64,000 bases of DNA from SCBR16-9 sp964537975 (lineage in GTDB: Bacteria > Hydrogenedentota > Hydrogenedentia > Hydrogenedentales > SCBR16-9). The notes under the pieces were generated by a model. The model did no database searches. It was not told the DNA's origin and was given only the letters and a program-made list of their open reading frames with translations. Shown one piece after another: positions 53,152 through 62,469 of the stretch (the first letter of the stretch is position 1; every line of letters starts with the position of its first letter). A program made the position numbers and the translations under genes. Location: assembly GCA_964537975.1 (NCBI GenBank), contig CAZIDP010000009.1, forward strand, positions 52,560 through 116,559. The letters are read 5' to 3'.

Positions 53152-54501
53152 ATGAAAGAAAAAGCCTATATCCGCACCTTCGGTTGCCAAATGAATGAGC
53201 ACGACAGCTTTCAGATGATGAGTGTGCTTAAAAAGGAAGGGTACACCATTACCGACAACCCGGAAGAGGCCTCTGTAATTCTGGTAAATACCTGTTCGGT
53301 ACGACATAACCCGGAAAATAAAGTATACAGTCTGTTGGGGACTTTGCGGGATCAGAAAAAGTCAAACCCTGACCTGATTATTGGGGTAGCCGGGTGTGTG
53401 GCACAACAAGAGGGTGAAAGTATACTCCGGCGCGAAAAAGTTGTAGATATGGTTTTTGGGCCAGACAACTTTTTTCGTCTACCGGAAATGTTGAATTCGG
53501 TGCGCAATGGTGAGCGGGTATGTGAGACAAAATGGATGCCACGCCAGCGCAAAATACAAAATTTTATTCCAGAGGAATGGATTGACTGTGGACATGTGGA
53601 AGGTGTAAAGGCCTATATTGCCATCACCAAGGGCTGCAATAACATGTGCACATTTTGCATAGTCCCGACAACACGTGGTCGCGAAGTATCTCGTGAACAT
53701 ACCAATATCTTGCGTGAAGCCCGTTCATTAATTAAAAACGGCGCCAAAGAAATTTGGTTGCTGGGTCAAAATGTCAATTCATACCGCTCAAGTGCGGAGT
53801 ATCGCTTCATGCACTTACTGGACGACATTTCTCAGATTAATGGATTACACCGGGTACGATTTACATCACCACATCCGAAAGACTGGAACAACGACTTATC
53901 TGATTTGATGTCAGCACGCAAAACAATCTGCAATCATCTGCATCTGCCATTTCAGGCTGGTTCTGACAGAATTTTGGACATGATGCGTCGAAACCACCGT
54001 CTTGATGAGTATCTGGATAAAATCAATTATCTGAAATCCGTTGTTCCAGATGTCGAATTGACGACCGATCTGATTGTTGGATTCCCAACAGAAACAGAAG
54101 AAGACTTTGAGCTTACGCTGAAGGCACTACGCGAAGTACGATTCAGCCAGGTATATTCATTCAAGTATTCACCTCGCCCTGGTACGGTTGCAACAGCGTT
54201 GCCGGATGATGTACCCAGAGAAGTTAAAGAAGAGCGTCTGGCCAGGGTGATCGCATTGCAAGATGAAATCAACCGTGAAAACATGGCAGCATATACCACG
54301 ACAGTTCAGGAAGTACTCATTGATGGAGCACACCCAAAACTACGCAATGTAATGAACGGACGCACGGACGGATACCGTCCAATTTCCGTTTTTGGGGGCG
54401 ATTTGGAATGTGGGGATTTGGTGTTGGCAAAGGTCAATCATGCGAAAGGTCACTGGCTGTATGCCGATTACCTGGAAAGTGCTGCTTCAGTTGCCGTATA
54501 A
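53152..54501 (+). CDS. miaB: tRNA-2-methylthio-N6-dimethylallyladenosine synthase
   Basis: A 449-residue radical-SAM methylthiotransferase acting on A37 of tRNAs reading UNN codons. The N-terminal cluster ligands are C12 (TFGCQMNEHDS), C48 (NTCSVR) and C82 (GVAGCVAQQEG). The radical-SAM motif is C162-x3-C166-x2-C169 (GCNNMCTFCIVPTTRG). VGFPTETEEDF and a C-terminal TRAM domain complete the fold. AGG lies before the ATG. No miaA is adjacent. Confidence 0.97.
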   Translation: MKEKAYIRTFGCQMNEHDSFQMMSVLKKEGYTITDNPEEASVILVNTCSVRHNPENKVYSLLGTLRDQKKSNPDLIIGVAGCVAQQEGESILRREKVVDMVFGPDNFFRLPEMLNSVRNGERVCETKWMPRQRKIQNFIPEEWIDCGHVEGVKAYIAITKGCNNMCTFCIVPTTRGREVSREHTNILREARSLIKNGAKEIWLLGQNVNSYRSSAEYRFMHLLDDISQINGLHRVRFTSPHPKDWNNDLSDLMSARKTICNHLHLPFQAGSDRILDMMRRNHRLDEYLDKINYLKSVVPDVELTTDLIVGFPTETEEDFELTLKALREVRFSQVYSFKYSPRPGTVATALPDDVPREVKEERLARVIALQDEINRENMAAYTTTVQEVLIDGAHPKLRNVMNGRTDGYRPISVFGGDLECGDLVLAKVNHAKGHWLYADYLESAASVAV

Positions 54502-54660
54502 CGTCAGCCAGTAATCTATTCTGGTAATTGCAGTTGATGGTGGTTTTTGATGTATTCAAGAGTGAAGTTTTTCACATAACCGATTAGTTTGCCCACCATC
54601 TGGTATTATGGTATTCCAGAATTGCAAAATACACCGAATATATTAGAAGGGATGTCAGTG

Positions 54661-56148
54661 ATGCGTGTCAATGTAACCAAATCATATGAAATGAAAATAG
54701 CGGATGTGGAAACTTGCCTCATAATCCCGCTCTTTGAAAAAGATTTCCCACTTGAAAGCGCAGTACTCGCAGAAGAAGATGAACTTGCGTTGCAAGCACT
54801 GGCAGACAAAGAAATTATAAACGGCACAGCAGGTGAATGTTATTATTATCCGCGACCAACGGGTCAATTTAAAGGGATTCTGGTGCTGGGCCTTGGGGAC
54901 AGGAAAAAATTCCTGCCAGAAACCTTGCGCCGGGCGGCAGGAACTGCTGCTGCACAGTTAGCTACCAACAAAATTACCCAAATCTTCCTGGACATCTCGC
55001 ACTATAGCGAATTGCCTGCAGAAGCGTTTATTGAAGGTATCATACTTTCGCAATATGATTTTTCAATTTATAAACAAAATGATGACAAACACCCTGCACC
55101 CGTGAAAGTTGAAGAAACCACCCTGATTATTCGCGACGATTATGATCCGGAACCCATGCGTAACCTCATCCGGATTTCTGTATTAAGCTGCTTAAGTGCC
55201 AATGGAGCCAGGCACCTTGCCAATACCCCGCCAAATGAGATGACACCTGTCGCATTGGCTGCGTTTGCGGAGGGAATAGCGGAAGATTCTGGTTGCGAAT
55301 GCACCATACTGGAGCCAGGTCAAATGGCAGCCCTGGGCATGAATGCGATTCTGGGAGTTGCTCGGGGTAGTGCACAACCACCACGTTTGATCATTTTGAA
55401 ATACCACCACAGTGATGACGCAAAAACGGTAGCAATAGTAGGAAAAGGAGTCACATTCGATACGGGCGGCATAAGCATTAAACCAGCCGCTTCCATGCAC
55501 GAAATGAAATACGACATGTGTGGTGCAGCCGCCGTATTATGCGCCATGATGAATGTGGTCGAGTTAAAGCCCAAGGTAAATGTGATATGTGTTGTACCGG
55601 CAGCAGAAAACATGACTGGTGATGCCGCACAGCGACCGGGTGATATTATCAAAGCTTATAATGGCAAGACCATTGAGGTACACAATACAGATGCCGAAGG
55701 CAGGCTTATCCTTGCCGATGCACTGGCCTACACCATCGACAAGTACAAACCAGACATGATAGTGGATTTGGCCACGTTGACAGGTGCCTGCGTCATAGGC
55801 CTGGGTCATTATGCAGCCGGACTGTTCTCTACAGACGATATTCTTGCCGAATCGTTGCGTCAGCGGGGTGATGAAGTTGGTGAGCGTGTCTGGCGTCTGC
55901 CATTATGGGAAGAATATGAACGGCTGATTGATGGTACACATGCAGATTTATGTAATATCGGTCCACGCGAAGGTGGAGCGATAACGGCAGCAGCATTTCT
56001 CAAACAATTTACAGGCGATACACCCTGGGCACACATCGACATCGCGGGAACAGCTTGGGGTGCCAAAAACATCGCTTACCTGAGCACAGACCATGCTTCC
56101 GGTTACGGCGTCCGGCTGCTCACACACTGGATCATGAGCTTGAATTAA
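54661..56148 (+). CDS. pepA: Leucyl aminopeptidase (M17, PepA type)
   Basis: A 495-residue cytoplasmic hexameric metalloprotease. The ATG at 54661 is preferred (AAGGG upstream, typical length); an upstream in-frame start at 54589 adds an unlikely extension. The C-terminal catalytic domain has VGKGVTFDTGGISIKPA, MKYDMCGAAAV, HNTDAEGRLILADAL and LTGACVIGLG, giving the two-metal site with the Lys and Arg pair. It removes N-terminal residues, especially Leu, and may also bind DNA in some bacteria. Confidence 0.96.
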   Translation: MRVNVTKSYEMKIADVETCLIIPLFEKDFPLESAVLAEEDELALQALADKEIINGTAGECYYYPRPTGQFKGILVLGLGDRKKFLPETLRRAAGTAAAQLATNKITQIFLDISHYSELPAEAFIEGIILSQYDFSIYKQNDDKHPAPVKVEETTLIIRDDYDPEPMRNLIRISVLSCLSANGARHLANTPPNEMTPVALAAFAEGIAEDSGCECTILEPGQMAALGMNAILGVARGSAQPPRLIILKYHHSDDAKTVAIVGKGVTFDTGGISIKPAASMHEMKYDMCGAAAVLCAMMNVVELKPKVNVICVVPAAENMTGDAAQRPGDIIKAYNGKTIEVHNTDAEGRLILADALAYTIDKYKPDMIVDLATLTGACVIGLGHYAAGLFSTDDILAESLRQRGDEVGERVWRLPLWEEYERLIDGTHADLCNIGPREGGAITAAAFLKQFTGDTPWAHIDIAGTAWGAKNIAYLSTDHASGYGVRLLTHWIMSLN

Positions 56149-56189
56149 TCTACTTGACACGCGTTTAAACACCAAGGGGTAATTTTCAG

Positions 56190-57272
56190 ATGGCTGCAAG
56201 CATGTCACGACGTGAACGTGTTTTAAACACAATTCAATTTAAAGAAGTGGACCGAATTGCGTGTTACGACATCATCGAAAATGATGAAGTCATTGCTTAT
56301 TATGGCGGGGAATTACCTACAGTCGAAAATGGCGAAGTTGTTAAAGGCCGTGCTGTGGGACGCTGCCTGGATATGACACGAATGGCAGCCGGCCCCAGAG
56401 CAGAAGGTACCCACACAGATGCCGATGGTCATGACTGGCAAGTTGAGCGATGGACCAGTTGGATTTGCAAGCGCCCATATGATGATTTTGATGGTCTCAA
56501 GAACTGGGTAAACAACAAAATTAAAACACTGAATGCCTGGCAGCCATCCAACAACGATGTACAGCACTGGCATGATTACGTAAACAATACACTGGCACGA
56601 TTTGCTACCGGTAGCGAGAACCCAGACGACCCCACTTTACTCGTGCTGGAAAGTCCCGCTGGTGTGGATGCCGCATACGCACGATGTGGTCTGGAATACT
56701 TCACAGAATTAATGTTCATGGAACCGGACTTGTGTGATTCCTGGATTGAAGCCAACAACCAGGCAGAAATTCGTCGGGTTCACGCCATTGCAGATAAAAA
56801 TCTGGTACCGGTGGTACTTACCCATGATGATCTGGCCAGTAAAAACGGTCCCATCTTCTCTCCAGACTGGATACGTGAACATGAAATTCCCCGGCTGTCA
56901 CGGTTGGTAGATGCCTGGCACGAACACGGTGTGTATTGCTTGTTTCATTCAGATGGCGACTTACGCCCGATACTGGATGATTTGGTGGGTACAGGTATTG
57001 ACGGATTGAATCCAATAGAAACATGCGCGGGAATGTCCATCCGACAGGTACGAGAAAAGTATCCCAATCTCTTTATCGCGGGGGGCATTGATGTCAGTCA
57101 GTTACTTCCATTGGGTACACCTGAAGAAGTGCGGGCACGTTGTATAGAAGCCATTGATGAGGCACAAGGACGGGGTTATTTTCTCGGATCAACGACGGAG
57201 ATTCTGCCCACAGTGCCAGCCGAAAATGTTGCGGCAATGCTGGAGACACCAAAATTTCTGGCAAGTTTATGA
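56190..57272 (+). CDS. Uroporphyrinogen decarboxylase-like (URO-D superfamily) protein, second copy
   Basis: A 360-residue TIM barrel of the URO-D superfamily, distinct from the copy at 6938. It opens with SRRERVLNTIQFKEVDRI, the usual entry of this family, and contains LTHDDLASKNGPIFSP, CLFHSDGDLRPILDDLVGTGIDGLNPIE and LFIAGGIDVSQLLP. The His-x-Asp in FHSDGD is at the position used for zinc in corrinoid methyltransferases. Role unknown; such paralogues are abundant in polysaccharide-degrading anaerobes and aerobes of the PVC group. AAGGGG precedes the ATG. Confidence 0.88.
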   Translation: MAASMSRRERVLNTIQFKEVDRIACYDIIENDEVIAYYGGELPTVENGEVVKGRAVGRCLDMTRMAAGPRAEGTHTDADGHDWQVERWTSWICKRPYDDFDGLKNWVNNKIKTLNAWQPSNNDVQHWHDYVNNTLARFATGSENPDDPTLLVLESPAGVDAAYARCGLEYFTELMFMEPDLCDSWIEANNQAEIRRVHAIADKNLVPVVLTHDDLASKNGPIFSPDWIREHEIPRLSRLVDAWHEHGVYCLFHSDGDLRPILDDLVGTGIDGLNPIETCAGMSIRQVREKYPNLFIAGGIDVSQLLPLGTPEEVRARCIEAIDEAQGRGYFLGSTTEILPTVPAENVAAMLETPKFLASL

Positions 57273-57376
57273 GAATATAATGCTTACCCCAGTATCGGTT
57301 CGTACAATATTTAAAACAACATACAATCGGCACTGAAGAGATGTATTGTGTATGACGGGAAATTTTACTTTCACTC

Positions 57377-59080
57377 ATGATGAAATCATTGTATTCAAAA
57401 ATATCTGAACACGCCCGATTAATAACAGACTTTATTAATAAATACATGAATACACCTGCTTGCTCAATTGCAATTAGATTGATATTTCTCTGCCTGACTG
57501 TATTTACAAGTTTTTATATTGACAATTCATTTGTTCATTTACTGATTTATCTCTTGATTGCCATCTATCTTTCAACCATCTTATGTTTAATTGCAACATC
57601 AGTCACGGTTTTATATTACTTACTGTTTATAAATTTTTATTATTTAGATAATTTTCTTCTATATACATTAATTATAATGACCATTCTGTCACTGTTCTTG
57701 CATTCATCGAAAAATAAACTTGAAGATTATCAATATTATCCTGCTTTTTTTACTCCTATTATTCGTTATTTTTATTATATAACTACACTAATAATAATTT
57801 TTTTATGCACTCTTGATTCTACTGACTTGTACCCGTTAATACTCATGTTGGTTGCTTTGACATTACTACAAATTTCAGAAAAAAATTTGCGATTGAAAAA
57901 ACCATCTCGGTCAACTATATATAGTATTGCATTATTACTAATGTCCTGTATTTTCAGTTTGATTTTTCTTGAGACTGGCGCACGAATTATATTTGGTGCC
58001 CCTGATAAAAATTCTGGCTTGTATATGCCCCACCATGAATATATTTTTCTCCTTAATCCCGGTGGTAAGGCTACATATACAATTGCATTATCTGCAGATA
58101 CCAATTTTCCTGTGACCTATAATATAAGTCAACAAGGATTTCGCGACCGATATCATCCTCCCAAATCGATAGATGAAAAAAGAATCTTGCTTCTGGGCGA
58201 TTCATTCACCATGGGGCATGCTGTTGAAGCTCAACACACCATAGCACAATATCTTGAGAATATTTTCGATAGCATAAATCATGATGAAACCGTAACTGTA
58301 ATCAATGGCGGTATGAACGCAGCTGGCCCTCTGCAAGCATATGGAATGTTTCTAGAACGAGGCTTACAACTGGAACCTGACGTTATTATTCTCCAGTTAT
58401 TCTTGTTCAATGATATCGATGATGTACTGATGACAATTGGAAAAGCGCAACGTTCTTTTTATGCACCTATGAGAACAATAATCAACACGCTTCGACAACA
58501 GAGTGAATTTCCCTATTGGCTTGAATATAACGCTCGGCAATATTCACGTACATACGTTGAATTATCCAAATTTACTGGTGGTCAACCTATTATCGGCGAC
58601 AATTTGGCTGCACTTCGCTTTTTTCCTTTAGCCCAACCTTTACTTCAGGTACCATCGGAACCAAACTTGTCCCCAATATTAGATATAAACCGAAAAGAAT
58701 GGTACCCAGAACTAAATGAAGGTCTGGATTTGTTGCTTCACTACGTTCAAAGTATTCATCAAATCTGTAATAATAATGGCATACAATTTTATGTATACTT
58801 TATACCCGACATGCATGAAGTATCCGACAAACTCTGGTCTGATGTTCAACGCAGAATAGATACTGATGAAACTTTTAAGCCGTTACATGCAATAAAAATC
58901 GTTCAGCAAGAATTGGATTCGTTGGGGATAGCATCATTTTCATTAGGAGATGTACTTACAAATCACGAATTGCCTGTTGAAGAATTATATTTTATCCATG
59001 ATGGACATTTAACACCAGTAGGAAACGAAATCGCGGCTGAAGTAATTTATGAAAATATAAAACATTGCTTGCCCTTGTGA
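57377..59080 (+). CDS. Membrane SGNH/GDSL-type hydrolase, AT-rich gene
   Basis: A 567-residue protein with about five membrane helices in the first 200 residues and an outside SGNH domain. Block I is LLLGDSFTMGHAV (nucleophile Ser), block III is INGGMNAAGPLQAYGMF, and the Asp-His block is FIHDGHLTPVGNEIAAEV. It may add or remove acyl groups on surface glycans. The DNA is visibly richer in A and T than neighbouring genes, with many TTA and ATA codons, which suggests recent transfer. The two ATGs at 57377 and 57380 lack a ribosome site. Confidence 0.85.
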   Translation: MMKSLYSKISEHARLITDFINKYMNTPACSIAIRLIFLCLTVFTSFYIDNSFVHLLIYLLIAIYLSTILCLIATSVTVLYYLLFINFYYLDNFLLYTLIIMTILSLFLHSSKNKLEDYQYYPAFFTPIIRYFYYITTLIIIFLCTLDSTDLYPLILMLVALTLLQISEKNLRLKKPSRSTIYSIALLLMSCIFSLIFLETGARIIFGAPDKNSGLYMPHHEYIFLLNPGGKATYTIALSADTNFPVTYNISQQGFRDRYHPPKSIDEKRILLLGDSFTMGHAVEAQHTIAQYLENIFDSINHDETVTVINGGMNAAGPLQAYGMFLERGLQLEPDVIILQLFLFNDIDDVLMTIGKAQRSFYAPMRTIINTLRQQSEFPYWLEYNARQYSRTYVELSKFTGGQPIIGDNLAALRFFPLAQPLLQVPSEPNLSPILDINRKEWYPELNEGLDLLLHYVQSIHQICNNNGIQFYVYFIPDMHEVSDKLWSDVQRRIDTDETFKPLHAIKIVQQELDSLGIASFSLGDVLTNHELPVEELYFIHDGHLTPVGNEIAAEVIYENIKHCLPL

Positions 59081-59163
59081 TAGCAAACACAAACAGTATT
59101 CAACTCAAAAATAATAATAAATATTTCCCATAAGCATCATATCGCCAATACCCACAAACCCAT

Positions 59164-59598
59164 CTAGCCCAACAGATCGTTGTGCCATATCTTATTGATG
59201 ATTTCTATGGGTACATCAACCACCGATACACAAAGTTCAACAACCAACTGGGTGAGCAGCTCTCCACTCGGACCGACAAGGAATCTGACTCCGTTGAATA
59301 TACCAGTGTGATTCACCACAGCAAAAAATGCTTCGTTTTTTGCGGTGCGGTTACACGTTATTATTTCATTATCGGCATAATAAGAGTACGCTTTCATAAC
59401 ACTGGTGTTTGTTGCCAATGGACAAGCAAGGAACTCTGCGCCAAGTGCTCCTGATGACCGGACAGATTCAGGAATTTCCCTGTCAATGCATATTATCTCG
59501 CCTACATTACACGTTTCCCCATGTTTAATGTGGTGGACATAGAAATTGTCTCCAGGTGTGAATGCACCATCATGGTGAAATATTTCAATTTCTAACAC
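59164..59598 (-). pseudogene. Truncated carbon-nitrogen hydrolase (nitrilase superfamily)
   Basis: A 144-residue remnant equal to the C-terminal half of a nitrilase-type amidase. It retains FHHDGAFTPGDNFYV, the catalytic Cys segment IICIDREIPESVRSSGALGAEFL (C37), and the AVVNHTGIFNGVRFLVGPSGELL strand pair. The N-terminal half, with the catalytic Glu and Lys, is missing. The break coincides with the start of the transposase relic on the opposite strand, so insertion probably destroyed the gene. It is not expected to be active. Confidence 0.65.
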
Positions 59599-60060
59599 AT
59601 GCTCCCAAATGATTTATATCTAGTATTCCAGGAAGCATTGCTACTTGAGACGCTGCGAATTACACATAAAAGGCTGGCTGATAAGGGTTTTCGGGTGCTG
59701 GTTACCTTGACAGACCATTATCCGGAGGAGCAGATACAAGCGATTAAGTAAATTTCAGAAGAAACCAGTGTTATATATCCAAGTATAAAAACTTTATGTC
59801 TTGCAGAGTCAAAAGCATACGCGGAGGAACTTCGTGGAGACCATGCCGGACAGCGGGAAATATCTGTCAGCTTGTATTTGATACGAAATCTTGTCAAAAT
59901 GTCGCTATTGGATGCCAATGAAACGCTGTTACAGGGTATTTGTAGACAGGACCCAAAAAGTACCGCTTCAACATCTTTGGGCAAAGAAACGGTGAAGCGC
60001 TTAGTCGTAGAAATTACTCAAAAATTCAAGTTTTGCTCCAGGAGCATCATTCAGGGGAGA
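59599..60060 (+). pseudogene. Decayed IS4-like (DDE) transposase fragment
   Basis: A single frame interrupted by TAA at 59749-59751. The first part (ITHKRLADKGFRVLVTLTDHYPEEQI) resembles the KGFRT-x-VVTTLLD-YP-EE-I segment of IS4-family transposases. The part after the stop (EELRGDHAGQREISVSLYLIRNLV) resembles the LRGKTPEMVRKEI-AYNLIR end. The N-terminal catalytic half is absent and no terminal inverted repeats are visible. It abuts the truncated nitrilase and precedes the beta-helix gene. Confidence 0.5.
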
Positions 60061-60067
60061 AGTGATC

Positions 60068-61951
60068 ATGTATTGGAAGCATATGAGGTCAATTATTGCG
60101 ATGCTAACCGTTTTATTAACAACGTATGGCGTTTCGTTTGCAGAAACAGCAACTAACGAAAAACAGATTTTTCATGTGAAAGACTTTGGCGCGGTTCCCA
60201 ATACAGAGGCCGATATGGGCCCGGCAATCCGTGATGCCATTGCTGCGGCCAAAGAAGCGGGGTCAGGCTCAGTCGTTCAATTAGACAGCGGAGTATATCG
60301 TGTCGCAGCATCCGAAGAAGGAAGGTCCAACACGGTTTTTCAGATAGACCATGTGAAAGACTTTACTATTCAGGGAAATGTTGACACAGAGATAATTGTC
60401 ACCCAACCACGTGCCGCTTGTTTTGTCTCACATGGTTCAGACAACTTTTTTATCAAGAATCTGACAATCGACTACGATCCGCCCCCCTTCACGCAGGGCA
60501 TTGTTAAAGAAGTCAATAAAGAAGCTGGCTGGTTTGCACTCGATATCGCAGCAGGTTTTCCAACACTGAGTGAACCCTGGTTTGCAGAAGCGCCTGTTCC
60601 GTTTGGACGGTGGGGTATGATTTTTGACAAAACGGAGCGACGCCTTAAAAGTGGCGCACCAGACTTTATTTTCATTCCGGAATGGGAGCACCATGAAGAA
60701 CGGGTATACCGAATTTTTCCAGTTCCAGACCAGGTAAGCCGTCTTGATCATATGGAACCTGGCGATCGTTTTGTGCATATGGCGCGAGGCGGCGGCGGAA
60801 CATTATTTTTTGCTGGTTGCAGTAATTCAGGTGTTGAAAATGTTGTTGTTCACACCTCCCCTGCCCTTGTGTTGGGCTCACAAGCCAGTGATCGCATTAT
60901 CGCAAAAGGGCTGAAAATACTGTTTCGTGAAGGAACAGACCGATTGCTCACGGCTAATGCCGACGGTGTTCATGTCCAGCAAAATATTCGGGGCCCAATC
61001 ATTGAGGATTGTCTGTTTGAGGGTATGGCAGATGACTCAGTAAACCTCTATTATTACCCAAACACCGTCAGTGAAATCATTGATGACACTTCCGTAAAGG
61101 TCGTGGGTGGTGGCCATGTTAACCCGGGTGATTTGTTGCAGTTTTTTGAATCGTATGAGGGGCGTGTACTGGGCAATGCACGTGTCATCTCATCTCAACG
61201 CACGCTGGATGGTGGCATTGTAATTACGTATGATGCTCTAGTTGAAGGGATGGAAGCTGGGCAAATGCAAGGCGCAGTTGCTGGCCATGAAGGCCGTGAA
61301 GGTACCACCGTATTCAATTTGTCCCGCTGTAATCGCGGCTTTGTCATCAGAAACAACACCTTTCGATTACACAGACGGCACGGAATGATGATTAAATCAC
61401 CTAATGGACTGATTGAAGGGAACCTGATTGATCGGGTTGCGGGCAATGGTATTGTCATTGGTAACGATGCTGACTGGCCTGAAGGAGTTATCCCCAACGA
61501 TGTACTGGTACAATACAATGAAATCAGAGATGTTGGATATTCGATGTGGTATGGCGAAAGTCCAACAGGTGCGGCTATCCAGGTACAGGGAATGAAACGC
61601 GGTCATCAGTTAGCCGAAGACCGACTTACACACAACATAACATTGATTGGCAACCGCTTCGTGAATCCGCCGGGGGCTGCCTTGTTAGTTGGTTCAGCAG
61701 TAGATGTTGATTTCATAGACAACGAAGTGCTTATTGAGCATGATTTACCCCGCAGTACCGCTGTTGTACTATTGAAAAATGTTGAAGGTGTGCGGGTTGA
61801 GCGTTTACATGTCCAAAATGAAGCAGCCAACCTGGAAGCTGTAATCTCCATTGACGCGAAAACAGCACCCGATACACGTGGCATATATTGGGATAACATT
61901 GACTTATCTGGAAGCCAGGAAGTTTCAATGGTAAAAGATGACCGCAACTAA
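60068..61951 (+). CDS. Secreted right-handed beta-helix glycosidase/lyase (GH110-like)
   Basis: A 627-residue exported protein. The ATG at 60068 follows GGGGAGAA and gives a signal peptide (HMRSIIAMLTVLLTTYGVSFAE). The body opens with VKDFGAVPNTEADMGPAIRDAIAAAKEAG, the pectate-lyase-3 style N-cap, and continues in parallel beta-helix repeats (FTIQGN, FFIKNLTID, NCLFEGMADDSVNLY). DDSVNL with surrounding His residues resembles the catalytic Asp region of GH110 alpha-1,3-galactosidases. The substrate is probably a galactose-containing glycan, but a lyase role is possible. It is flanked by two transposase relics. Confidence 0.75.
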   Translation: MYWKHMRSIIAMLTVLLTTYGVSFAETATNEKQIFHVKDFGAVPNTEADMGPAIRDAIAAAKEAGSGSVVQLDSGVYRVAASEEGRSNTVFQIDHVKDFTIQGNVDTEIIVTQPRAACFVSHGSDNFFIKNLTIDYDPPPFTQGIVKEVNKEAGWFALDIAAGFPTLSEPWFAEAPVPFGRWGMIFDKTERRLKSGAPDFIFIPEWEHHEERVYRIFPVPDQVSRLDHMEPGDRFVHMARGGGGTLFFAGCSNSGVENVVVHTSPALVLGSQASDRIIAKGLKILFREGTDRLLTANADGVHVQQNIRGPIIEDCLFEGMADDSVNLYYYPNTVSEIIDDTSVKVVGGGHVNPGDLLQFFESYEGRVLGNARVISSQRTLDGGIVITYDALVEGMEAGQMQGAVAGHEGREGTTVFNLSRCNRGFVIRNNTFRLHRRHGMMIKSPNGLIEGNLIDRVAGNGIVIGNDADWPEGVIPNDVLVQYNEIRDVGYSMWYGESPTGAAIQVQGMKRGHQLAEDRLTHNITLIGNRFVNPPGAALLVGSAVDVDFIDNEVLIEHDLPRSTAVVLLKNVEGVRVERLHVQNEAANLEAVISIDAKTAPDTRGIYWDNIDLSGSQEVSMVKDDRN

Positions 61952-61954
61952 ACA

Positions 61955-62200
61955 TTAATCTATTTGCATGGTAGTTTTGAATGTCATCTTGGCTGTATTC
62001 CAACACAGTTCCCTGCTGATGGTTTTGTGACTACGTCCCAGCATACGGCCAATCTCCCGGATACTGTATTTTTGGGAAGCAAGCTGATTTAATTCATAAC
62101 GCTCCGCTAATGTAAGATGAAAATTGGGTATCGGGGTTCCTTTCGGTAGTTGTTTTCCTAGAAAAAACAGTTTACCGAACTGGGACTTCGATATCTTCTT
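61955..62200 (-). pseudogene. IS30-like transposase N-terminal fragment
   Basis: An 81-codon open frame without a start codon. It encodes the IS30 HTH opening: HLTLAERYELNQLASQKYSI followed by REIGRMLGRSHKTISREL, against the family HLTLEERYxIExLLxxGxSxREIAxxLGRSxSTISREL. The catalytic DDE core is missing. It is a relic next to the 3' end of the beta-helix gene. Confidence 0.7.
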
Positions 62201-62469
62201 TTATTTATAGCCCACTTAACACCTACCAACAAGTTAGGGCTTAGTTCACTGTAAGCTGCGATTGCATTCAAGAGCAAGGCGGCGTACTTAGCATATGAAA
62301 CTGAGCTTTATTTTATGTGACCAGAGTGTATAAAACAGGCATCACAACCAAGAATTCTGCTAAAAACTTGCTTTACAATTTTTTCAGGAATAAACACAGG
62401 CCAATGCTGTTTTCAATAATAATTGCAGACTTTTTCTTCATCTATTGAATACATATAAGGACCAGAACT
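62201..62469. other. Intergenic region upstream of zwf
   Basis: About 270 bases, AT-rich, between the IS30-like relic and zwf. No further gene or RNA recognised. It should hold the zwf promoter. Confidence 0.35.

Noticed and set aside
59718..59984. An 88-codon minus-strand ORF over the transposase relic
   Set aside because: The plus frame shows residual IS4-like similarity; the minus frame shows none and lacks a ribosome site.
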